From NCBI GenBank assembly GCA_025929125.1, contig JAICMT010000119.1, forward strand, positions 1 to 5,817: DNA of 5,817 nucleotides, in the 5' to 3' direction. Below, in pieces: positions 1 through 5,817 of the stretch. This DNA is from Acidobacteriaceae bacterium. GTDB taxonomy: Bacteria; Acidobacteriota; Terriglobia; Terriglobales; Acidobacteriaceae. Position numbers and translations under genes: made by a program. The notes beneath the pieces were generated by a model that searched no databases, was not told the DNA's origin, and saw nothing but the letters and a program-made list of their open reading frames with translations. Numbering within the stretch: the stretch's first letter is position 1; each line of letters begins with the position of its first letter.

Positions 1-3000
1 AGTACCGGGTTGACGAAAAAGCCCAGGAGAAGGCGCGAAACCAGCCCGGCTACGATCACGATGGCAAACGGCTTTTGTGTGTCCGACCCAATGCCGGTGG
101 AAAGCGCCGCGGGCAGAAGGCCCAGGCAGGCGACCAGCGCGGTCATCATAATCGGGCGTAGCCGCAGGAGCGATGCCTCGCGGGTTGCGCTGCGAATGTC
201 CATGTTCTCCAGGCGGAGTTTGTTGATGTAGGAAACGAGAATCACGGCTGTTTCCACGGATACACCCATCAGCGCGAGCAGTCCCAGCGCCGACGAGACG
301 CTAAGCGGTGTATGCGTGAGCTTCAGCGCGATCAGCGAGCCGACGGGCCCAGTCAATAATGCACCAAGAGCAATGGTCAGCGGGAATTTGATGTTTCCAT
401 ACAGGGCGAACAGGATCATGAAAATGAGAAGGACGGCGAGCGGCCCGATCAATTCCATTTGGTGCTCGGCATGAAGTAGTTCGTCATACTCTCCGCCCCA
501 GGTGAGGCGGTAACCGGGAGGCAGGGACTTTCCGATGTCCTGAATCGCCCGCTGGCCTGCTACGACTGCACTCTGCAGGTCGCGTCCTTCGACGCTGTAC
601 TGCACGCCGATATACCGTGAATTGTTTTCGCGATAGATGAATGATGCACCACTCGCCTCATGGATGTTTGCGAGCGCACTCAATGGAATTTGCTGGCCTG
701 CCGTCGTGCCAACCAGCAGGTTGCCGATCTGAGTGGCGTTCTCGCGGAATTCGGGCTTCATGCGCACCACCAGATCGAAAAGCTTCTCGCCCTGGATGAC
801 CTGGGTTGCCGCCTGGCCGCCAACAGCCGCCTGAACAATCGCCTCAACGTCAGCCACGTTGATGCCGTACCGGGCAATCTTGTCGCGATCGACATCGATG
901 AGGAGGCTTGGCTGGCCAAGTTCGCGGACGACTGTAAGTTCGGCAAAACCAGGTACCTGCGATAGCCTGCGCTTAATCTCGAGTGCTTTAGTTTGAAGAG
1001 TATCCAGGTCGGGGCCATAGATCTTCACGGCAAGAGCGCTCTTCAGACCGGTCAACGCCTCGTCGACAGCATCTTCCGCCGGTTGGGTGTAATTGAAGAT
1101 AACTCCGGGGAACGCCGTAAGCTGCTTCTGAATGTCTTCGGTCAGCTCCGCCTTAGTGTGAATCGATCCCGTCTTCCAGGAGACGTCGTCGTAGGGCTTC
1201 AACCCCACATAAAATTCGTCATTGAAGAACCCCGTAGCATCGGTGCCGTCGTCCGGACGCCCCAGCTCAGATCCAACATCGGTGACCATCGGATACTTCA
1301 TCAGGATGTGGCGAACCTGGGGCGAGAACTTGCTGGCCGTATCGAAGGAGACCGTATAGGGCATAGTGGCGCGAACCCATAGCGCGCCCTCATCCAGATG
1401 TGGCATGAATTCTCCACCAATGAAAGGCACCAGCAGGAGCGTCAGGACGAATATGGCGGTAGCCCAGAACATGGTCGTCTTGGGATGGTCAAGACACCAC
1501 TCGAGCAGCACGGCATACCTATCGCGAACCCACTCAAAAGGCTTGTTTACGCGCTCGCGAACTCCCTTTTTGAACCAGTACGAGCACAACACAGGGACGA
1601 GAGTGAGGGTAAAGATCAGGGCACCTACCAGTGCGATCGCCACGGTGTCGGCCATCGGCTTGAATAGTTTTCCTGAGGGCCCGCTCAACGCGTAGATGGG
1701 AAGATAGCCCGCAATAATGACGGCGACGGAGTAGAAGATTGGACGATCGACGTCCTTGGCTGCATGCAGGATGACTTCGTGGAGGTCATACTCCTGGCCT
1801 TCGCGCTCACCCAGTTCGCGGAAGATGTTCTCTGCCATGACCAGCGTTCCATCGATAAGAATTCCGAAATCGATGGCGCCGATCGAGAGCAGGTTTGCCG
1901 GTATGCCCTCCGCATGCAGAAAGATGAAAGAAAAGAGCAGGGACAGAGGGATGGTGAGCGCCACGATCACTGCAGCTCGAATGCTGACCAGGAAAGCCAT
2001 AAGGACCAGCAGGACCAGGGCCATGCCCAGCAGCATATTGTGTTCGACAGTGGCAATGGTCAGTTGAACCAGATCGCTGCGGTCGTAGAACGGGAGCACT
2101 TTTATGTCGGGCGGCAAGACGTGTTCGTTCAGATCGCGGGTCTTTTCCTCAACTCCCACTAGCACGTTCTGCGTCTGCTCGCCGCGCCGCATCATGATGA
2201 CGCCCTCGACGGCATCATCCGTTTTGTTGAACCCGAATTGGCCTAGGCGCGGAGCGTTCCCAATGACCACCTCTCCGACATCTTTAATGAGTATCGGGGT
2301 GCCATTTTGCGAACCCACTACGATGTTGCCAATATCAGAGGTGTCACGAACCAGGCCGAGTCCCCGGACATAATAGGACTGGTCGCCCTGCGTGTAAAAC
2401 CCGCCTCCAGCATTGGAATTATTGACCGACAGCTGCTGAATTACGGTGGGAACAGTCAGGTGATAGGCGTACAATTTCGCCGGATCGAGCAGCACTTGAT
2501 ACTCCATGACCGTGCCGCCAAAGCCTGAGTCGTCGGCGACTCCGCTGACCTGCTTGTATTGACGTGCGACCACCCAGTCTTCGTAGGTCTTAAGTTCCTG
2601 CGGAGTGCGGTCAGGACTCTTCAAAACATATCGATAAACCAGCCCCGAAGGGCTCGTCAAAGGAGACAGTGTCGGAGTGACCCCCTCCGGGTAGGTCACC
2701 CCGCTGAGCCGCTGAAAGACCACCTCGCGCGCAAAATAGTCGTCAGTGCCGTCGTTGAACGTCATGACGACGTCCGAGAGGCCGTAGAGAGAGATCGAGC
2801 GCATCACGGTCAATTGGGGAACGCCATTCATCTCCACTTCGGTGGGGACCGTAACCAGGCGTTCCACCTCTTCAGCGGCGTGGCCCGGCCACTGTGTAAT
2901 TACTTCCACCATCGGCGGAGCCAGATCCGGGTAGGCATCCACGGGCATATGCGAAAACGAGATCGCTCCGGCGACGCAAATAATTGCCACCATGAGCAGG

Positions 3001-3047
3001 ATCAACACGCGCTGTCGCAAAGCAAACTGAACGATGCGATGAATCAT
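1..3047 (-). CDS. czcA: CzcA-type heavy-metal efflux RND antiporter, 3' end cut by window
   Basis: This is the inner-membrane proton/metal antiporter of a tripartite efflux pump. Translating from the ATG at 3047 gives 1015 uninterrupted residues; the family usually has about 1030-1070, so only the C-terminal tail is missing. It starts MIHRIVQFALRQRVLILL, a typical family N-terminus. All twelve membrane segments are recognisable: TM1 ~11-30, TM2-6 ~338-489, TM7 ~525-543, TM8-11 ~867-983, TM12 from ~994. Two large periplasmic porter loops lie at ~31-337 and ~544-866. TM4 carries DFGILIDGTLVMAEN (393-407), with Asp393, Asp399 and Glu406 matching the conserved charged residues of divalent-cation pumps. 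CusA, as I recall it, lacks the first Asp. Porter-domain residues Asp610/Glu611 and Glu663 fall near where I recall CusA having methionines. The gene starts 15 bp after the adaptor stop, with GAAGG 10 nt upstream, so it is probably co-transcribed. Family assignment is very secure; the metal (Zn, Co, Cd or Ni) is inferred and czcA is a family-level symbol. Confidence 0.96.
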   Translation of the reverse strand, partial: MIHRIVQFALRQRVLILLMVAIICVAGAISFSHMPVDAYPDLAPPMVEVITQWPGHAAEEVERLVTVPTEVEMNGVPQLTVMRSISLYGLSDVVMTFNDGTDDYFAREVVFQRLSGVTYPEGVTPTLSPLTSPSGLVYRYVLKSPDRTPQELKTYEDWVVARQYKQVSGVADDSGFGGTVMEYQVLLDPAKLYAYHLTVPTVIQQLSVNNSNAGGGFYTQGDQSYYVRGLGLVRDTSDIGNIVVGSQNGTPILIKDVGEVVIGNAPRLGQFGFNKTDDAVEGVIMMRRGEQTQNVLVGVEEKTRDLNEHVLPPDIKVLPFYDRSDLVQLTIATVEHNMLLGMALVLLVLMAFLVSIRAAVIVALTIPLSLLFSFIFLHAEGIPANLLSIGAIDFGILIDGTLVMAENIFRELGEREGQEYDLHEVILHAAKDVDRPIFYSVAVIIAGYLPIYALSGPSGKLFKPMADTVAIALVGALIFTLTLVPVLCSYWFKKGVRERVNKPFEWVRDRYAVLLEWCLDHPKTTMFWATAIFVLTLLLVPFIGGEFMPHLDEGALWVRATMPYTVSFDTASKFSPQVRHILMKYPMVTDVGSELGRPDDGTDATGFFNDEFYVGLKPYDDVSWKTGSIHTKAELTEDIQKQLTAFPGVIFNYTQPAEDAVDEALTGLKSALAVKIYGPDLDTLQTKALEIKRRLSQVPGFAELTVVRELGQPSLLIDVDRDKIARYGINVADVEAIVQAAVGGQAATQVIQGEKLFDLVVRMKPEFRENATQIGNLLVGTTAGQQIPLSALANIHEASGASFIYRENNSRYIGVQYSVEGRDLQSAVVAGQRAIQDIGKSLPPGYRLTWGGEYDELLHAEHQMELIGPLAVLLIFMILFALYGNIKFPLTIALGALLTGPVGSLIALKLTHTPLSVSSALGLLALMGVSVETAVILVSYINKLRLENMDIRSATREASLLRLRPIMMTALVACLGLLPAALSTGIGSDTQKPFAIVIVAGLVSRLLLGFFVNPV

Positions 3048-3057
3048 TCGGAAACCG

Positions 3058-3062
3058 CCTTC
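3058..3062 (-). promoter_or_regulatory. Ribosome binding site of the RND antiporter gene
   Basis: GAAGG lies immediately after the adaptor stop codon and 10 nt before the ATG at 3047, a slightly long but workable spacing. It supports this ATG as the start and suggests the pump is translated from the same transcript as the adaptor. Confidence 0.6.
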
Positions 3063-4241
3063 TCAGTGTTGCAGCGAATTGGCAAACTGAAGAAACAAGC
3101 TGCCGTCGCCGACAACCCTGTCTCCGACGGAAATGCCCTTGGTGATCTGCGTTCGGCCATTCTGACTTTCGCCCAGTTCCACATCACGCCGGCCAAATTG
3201 GTTTTGTCCGGTGGCAACGTAGACAAACGGCTGGTTATTGTCGTCGCGCAATACGGATGAGTTGGGGACCGCAACGACGTTGGAAAGTACTCCCGCAGTC
3301 ACCGTCACGGTGCAATACATATCTTTCTTCAGCTTCTCGCCCGGATTGTCGACCAGAATGCGCGCCTGCAGGGTCCTGGTATTTGGATCGAGCGCCGGAG
3401 AGACATAGGAAATTCGGCCATGAAATTTGCCGGGGTACGCGTCTGTTTCCACCACGACATTGTCCCCGTCGCGGACATACGCAAGGTCCGTCTGATACAC
3501 GTTGGCAAGTACCCATACGGTGCTCAAATCGGTAATCGTAAAGGCCTGGGTTTGGCCGGCCTGCACCACCTGGCCTGGCTGGACGAGACGCTCGACGACC
3601 TCACCGCTGATGGGAGCAAGCACCGGGATGAGCGCGGACGACGGGGCCTTCGCAAGGTCCTGAGGATTCTTGATTCCGAGAATTTTCATGCCCTGTTCCG
3701 CCGCATTCAGATCCGCCCGGGCCTGGGTTCGGTCCGATTCAGCCTGCTCCAGATCGCGTTCCGCGATGGCATGGTGTTGATAGAGATCCTGCGCGCGGCT
3801 GTAGTTCTTCTCCGCCAAACGTGAGGCATCGGCCGCCTTCAAGTAAGCGTCTAGAAGTTGTGAGTAATCGGGGCTGCTCACGTCGAGCATGGGTTCGCCT
3901 GCCTTGACGTGCTGCCCCGGCACTACCAGTATCCTGCTGACCGGTCCGCCAACCTGAGTGATCACCGGCGTGGTGTTGAACGCGTTGTACGCAACAGTGC
4001 CCGTAAGCCGAAGTGTGTGGTTCAACGTCGTTGGCTCAATCGTGACGACCTGTACATGCTGCATTTGGTCCTGTGGAATATTGAAGAGTTCCGGGGTCGC
4101 GGACTTGGCGGCATTGGCGGAGAAGGAGGTCATCTGGCTCGCCTGCTCCTTGGAGCGGCAGGCGGTGAGCGCAAGCACGGAAGCGATCACTATCGCACTC
4201 TGAATCCGCGGTGCGCGGAAAGTGATGCGTTGCATGTTCAT
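3063..4241 (-). CDS. CzcB-type periplasmic adaptor (membrane fusion protein), predicted lipoprotein
   Basis: This 392-residue adaptor links the RND antiporter to the outer-membrane channel. The N-terminus has a basic stretch, a hydrophobic core and the lipobox LTAC (25-28), so Cys28 is probably lipidated; Arg follows it, not the Asp that causes inner-membrane retention in E. coli. The usual domains follow. The first lipoyl half is at ~93-124 (VGGPVSRILVVPGQHVKAGE). An alpha-helical hairpin spans ~126-187, with its tip near QHHAIAERDL (155-164). The second lipoyl half is at ~204-238 (LAPISGEVVERLVQPGQ), then a beta-barrel with SPALDPNTRTLQARI (281-295), and a membrane-proximal domain to the end. 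I see no Met-rich N-terminal metal site like that of CusB and no fused CusF-like domain. The ATG overlaps the stop of the channel gene (ATGA, 4241-4238), indicating translational coupling. ATG 4241 is preferred over the ATG two codons later because AGGAG sits 6 nt before it. Family assignment is firm; metal specificity is not readable from this protein. Confidence 0.95.
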   Translation of the reverse strand: MNMQRITFRAPRIQSAIVIASVLALTACRSKEQASQMTSFSANAAKSATPELFNIPQDQMQHVQVVTIEPTTLNHTLRLTGTVAYNAFNTTPVITQVGGPVSRILVVPGQHVKAGEPMLDVSSPDYSQLLDAYLKAADASRLAEKNYSRAQDLYQHHAIAERDLEQAESDRTQARADLNAAEQGMKILGIKNPQDLAKAPSSALIPVLAPISGEVVERLVQPGQVVQAGQTQAFTITDLSTVWVLANVYQTDLAYVRDGDNVVVETDAYPGKFHGRISYVSPALDPNTRTLQARILVDNPGEKLKKDMYCTVTVTAGVLSNVVAVPNSSVLRDDNNQPFVYVATGQNQFGRRDVELGESQNGRTQITKGISVGDRVVGDGSLFLQFANSLQH

Positions 4242-5563
4242 GGCAGGCTCCTGGTTCCTACGGCTTCGCGAAGCTGTTCAAGTGAGAGCAGGTACGATTC
4301 GAGCGCCTGGCGATAGCCCAGTTGCGTGGCTCGCTCGGTGCGCTCCGCGTCCAGAAAATCGAGCAGGGTGGCTGCTCCGCGTTTGTATGCATATTCGGTG
4401 ATATTGAGTGATTGCTGGGCCGTGTCGAGGTACCCCGAGCGGTACAGGCCGACGATCTCGTCATTGGCGCGCAGGCCCTCGAATGCGTCCCTCACATCCG
4501 TCAGCACCTGTCCGGTCTGAAACCTCTGCTGCTCCTGCGCTTGCGTAACAGCGAAGCCGGCCCGTGCGATCTCACCCTGGTTTCTGTCGAAGATGGGTAA
4601 TTGAATTTGCCCGAAGAGTGAAATGTCGTTGGTATAGCCCAGGTGCGTGTAGCTCACTTGCCCTGTGACATCCCGCTTGGCGATAGCTTTCTGCAAGGCA
4701 AGCTGGCTATCTGCGGCGTTGATTCCCAGCGTCGCCGCCCGCAGGTCCGGTCTGTTTGCCAACGCCTTCGCCTGAAAATCGTCCAGATTGCCTTTCACCG
4801 CCTGATACTCGAACGACCCGGCTACGTCGTAGTCTGGACTTACCGATTCATATCCGAGCAGTTGCCTCAGATCGGACAAGGCTTGCACCCTGGAGAGCCC
4901 GGCCGCCGAGACGTCCATCTGAAACTGAAGCAGTTGCAGCTTCATCTTCAGCAAGTCGTCTTCGCCGATGTCGCCCGCTTTATAGCGCGCTTCCGTAATA
5001 TTCACCGAGTCCTGAAAGCTCTTAAGATCCTGCTTCGCCAATTCCAGGGTTGACTCTGCGAGTTCAACATTGAGAAACAGCGAAGCCACGTTGAAGCTGA
5101 GGGTGCGCTCGTTATCCGTCACCTGAGACCGGGTTACGGCAGTGGCATCTTTGGCTGCCTGCAGGCGGTGTTGGCGCTTATGGCCGCGCTCAAACAAATA
5201 GCTGAGGCCAAGATCGAACTGTGCCGTATTGTCGAGGTAATCGGAGTTGAACTGCTCGGGTTGAAAGATCGGCAGGAACTGGGAGTCACCCAGAAGCACC
5301 GGGTTCGGGCGTAGGTTGGCTGTGGTCTCCGCCGCCTGGTTTTGCTGAATTACGGTACGCGCGGCCAGCAAATTGTGATTATGTTTAAGCGCCATCTGAA
5401 TCGCGTCATCCAGCGAAATCTTCACTCCGCCTGATTGATTAGCCAGCGCTTGCGCTGGAGGCGGCGGCGACTGGCTGGGACCAGGCGGCGATTGAGCGTC
5501 CGAGCCTTCAAGGAACAGCGCTGAAGCCAGAAATACGGGCAAGCATATACGCAATAAACGCAT
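4238..5563 (-). CDS. TolC/CzcC-family outer-membrane efflux channel
   Basis: This is the outer-membrane exit duct of the metal pump, expected to form a trimeric beta-barrel with a long periplasmic alpha-barrel. From the chosen start it has 441 residues. A signal peptide (MRLLRICLPVFLASALFLEG) probably ends near SDA-Q (21-24), followed by a Pro/Ser/Gln-rich linker (~24-44). Two outer-membrane efflux protein repeats follow. The first begins ISLDDAIQMALKHNHNLLAA (49-68) and contains RYKAGDIGEDDLLKMKLQL. The second begins near QAKALANRPDLRAA and contains AYKRGAATLLDFLDAERT, the matching half of the internal duplication. There is no lipobox, unlike CusC-type proteins. The frame stays open to in-frame ATGs at 5590 and 5626. 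I chose ATG 5563 because AAAAGG precedes it by 9 nt, the upstream ATGs lack a ribosome binding site, and it gives a clean signal peptide. If 5626 were used the protein would be 462 residues. Its stop overlaps the adaptor start. Function is secure; the start is less so. Confidence 0.93.
   Translation of the reverse strand: MRLLRICLPVFLASALFLEGSDAQSPPGPSQSPPPPAQALANQSGGVKISLDDAIQMALKHNHNLLAARTVIQQNQAAETTANLRPNPVLLGDSQFLPIFQPEQFNSDYLDNTAQFDLGLSYLFERGHKRQHRLQAAKDATAVTRSQVTDNERTLSFNVASLFLNVELAESTLELAKQDLKSFQDSVNITEARYKAGDIGEDDLLKMKLQLLQFQMDVSAAGLSRVQALSDLRQLLGYESVSPDYDVAGSFEYQAVKGNLDDFQAKALANRPDLRAATLGINAADSQLALQKAIAKRDVTGQVSYTHLGYTNDISLFGQIQLPIFDRNQGEIARAGFAVTQAQEQQRFQTGQVLTDVRDAFEGLRANDEIVGLYRSGYLDTAQQSLNITEYAYKRGAATLLDFLDAERTERATQLGYRQALESYLLSLEQLREAVGTRSLP
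4248..4252 (-). promoter_or_regulatory. Ribosome binding site of the adaptor gene
   Basis: AGGAG lies 6 nt before the ATG at 4241, inside the last codons of the channel gene. Its spacing is best for the first ATG; the second ATG (4235) would be 12 nt away. This decides the start and fits coupled translation. Confidence 0.7.
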
Positions 5564-5633
5564 AGGAATCAGCCTTTTCACGACAGACATACAGTGATGG
5601 GATGTGCCGCTGGGGCACGAAGACATGCTGAGG
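5564..5633 (-). other. Short intergenic leader with a small hairpin
   Basis: These 70 bases separate the small Cys/His-rich gene from the channel gene if ATG 5563 is used. On the minus strand GTGCC-CCAGC-GGCAC (5618-5604) can form a 5-bp stem with a 5-nt loop. There is no T-tract after it, so it is not a convincing terminator, and I see no convincing -10/-35 pair. It may be only a spacer, or coding if an upstream ATG is the true start. Confidence 0.3.
5573..5578 (-). promoter_or_regulatory. Ribosome binding site deciding the channel gene start
   Basis: AAAAGG lies 9 nt before ATG 5563. The alternative in-frame ATGs at 5590 and 5626 have no purine-rich stretch before them, so this site favours the shorter protein with the signal peptide at its N-terminus. 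Confidence 0.5.
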
Positions 5634-5817
5634 CTATGCGGGAGGCGCTCGCGCCGGGAGGCGTCGAACCGAGCTGGCGATGGAGTCCAAATAGATGGCT
5701 TCAGCTACGGTCCCTATGGGCACCGGAACCCACCACGCGTGGACGCCCGCCGCCATGGGCACAATGACCAGATGACATAACGTACACGCCCCGGCGGAGC
5801 AGTCGTCGTGATGGTGA
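5634..5817 (-). CDS. C-terminal part of a small Cys/His-rich protein, possibly DUF2946-type; 5' end outside window
   Basis: A minus-strand frame is open from the window edge to a TAG at 5636-5634, giving 60 residues with no start needed inside the window. It begins HHHDDCSAGACTLCHLVIVP and ends SVRRLPARAPPA. A His/Asp/Cys cluster, a CxxC pair (CTLC, residues 11-14), a hydrophobic middle (~16-42) and a closing Arg-Ala-Pro-Pro-Ala tail recall DUF2946-like small exported proteins often found beside metal-efflux genes. That match is from memory and rests on a fragment. The stop is about 70 bp before the preferred channel start and only 7 bp before the longest alternative start, on the same strand, so it is probably the preceding operon gene. 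The role is unknown; the Cys/His cluster would suit metal binding, which is inference. A chance open frame of 60 codons in GC-rich DNA is the main alternative. Confidence 0.55.
   Translation of the reverse strand, partial: HHHDDCSAGACTLCHLVIVPMAAGVHAWWVPVPIGTVAEAIYLDSIASSVRRLPARAPPA

Noticed and set aside
993..2528. Series of overlapping plus-strand open frames of 70-130 codons
   Set aside because: All are antisense to the uninterrupted pump gene and show low-complexity, domain-free translations.
1..3047. Frameshift or early stop in the pump gene
   Set aside because: I translated the whole stretch line by line; the frame stays open for 1015 codons with family motifs throughout. The missing end is only the window boundary.
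2559..3260. 233-codon plus-strand open frame
   Set aside because: It lies antisense to the N-terminal part of the pump and the end of the adaptor, both of which read as clearly conserved proteins. Its translation is rich in Arg/His/Gln with no recognisable domain, as expected from a GC-rich shadow frame.
3257..5053. Plus-strand open frames of 60-136 codons opposite the adaptor and channel genes
   Set aside because: They are shadows of genes with firm family assignments; none has a recognisable domain or a convincing ribosome binding site.
5643..5656. GC-rich inverted repeat GGCGC-TC-GCGCC as a terminator
   Set aside because: The loop is too short, no T-tract follows on either strand, and it lies within the codons for the Pro-Ala-Arg-Ala-Pro tail.
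5733..5742. Perfect 10-bp palindrome CCACGCGTGG as a possible operator
   Set aside because: It sits inside the small upstream reading frame (Val-His-Ala-Trp-Trp region) and has no neighbouring promoter elements, so chance is the simpler explanation.
5773..5787. CxxCH in the small upstream protein read as a heme c attachment site
   Set aside because: A single CTLCH in a short fragment with a DUF2946-like tail is weak evidence for cytochrome c, and the surrounding sequence does not look like a cytochrome fold.

Overview
The window holds most of one minus-strand operon encoding a tripartite heavy-metal efflux system of the RND (HME-RND, Czc/Cnr/Cus-like) type. It is cut at both ends. Moderate-to-high GC, a Gram-negative three-part envelope pump, and proteins resembling what I remember from Acidobacteriota (Terriglobia) suggest a soil acidobacterium. 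That assignment is inference from protein style, not proof.

Layout in transcription order, high to low coordinates: (1) 5817-5634, the last 60 codons of a small Cys/His-rich protein ending in an Arg-Ala-Pro-Pro-Ala tail, probably a DUF2946-type periplasmic protein, with its 5' end outside the window; (2) 5563-4238, a TolC/CzcC-type outer-membrane channel protein with a signal peptide; (3) 4241-3063, a CzcB-type periplasmic adaptor with a lipoprotein signal, sharing an ATGA start/stop overlap with the channel gene; (4) 3047-1, a CzcA-type RND proton/metal antiporter, 15 bp after the adaptor stop. I read the antiporter frame through 1015 codons with no stop or frameshift; only its C-terminal tail is missing.

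The three main proteins should form one machine. The antiporter in the inner membrane takes metal from the periplasm or cytoplasm using proton flow, the adaptor bridges the periplasm, and the channel carries the ion across the outer membrane. The transmembrane helix 4 signature of the pump (Asp393, Asp399, Glu406) and acidic residues where I recall CusA having its methionine relay favour divalent cations (Zn, Co, Cd, Ni) over Cu(I)/Ag(I). The exact metal cannot be settled from sequence alone.

No intergenic space exceeds about 70 bp, so the operon promoter and any metal-responsive regulator must lie beyond 5817, and no terminator is in view. I found no mobile element, CRISPR array, RNA gene or long repeat. 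I do not see a previously undescribed system. The least ordinary element is the small Cys/His-rich upstream reading frame, which has no start codon inside the window and is easily missed.
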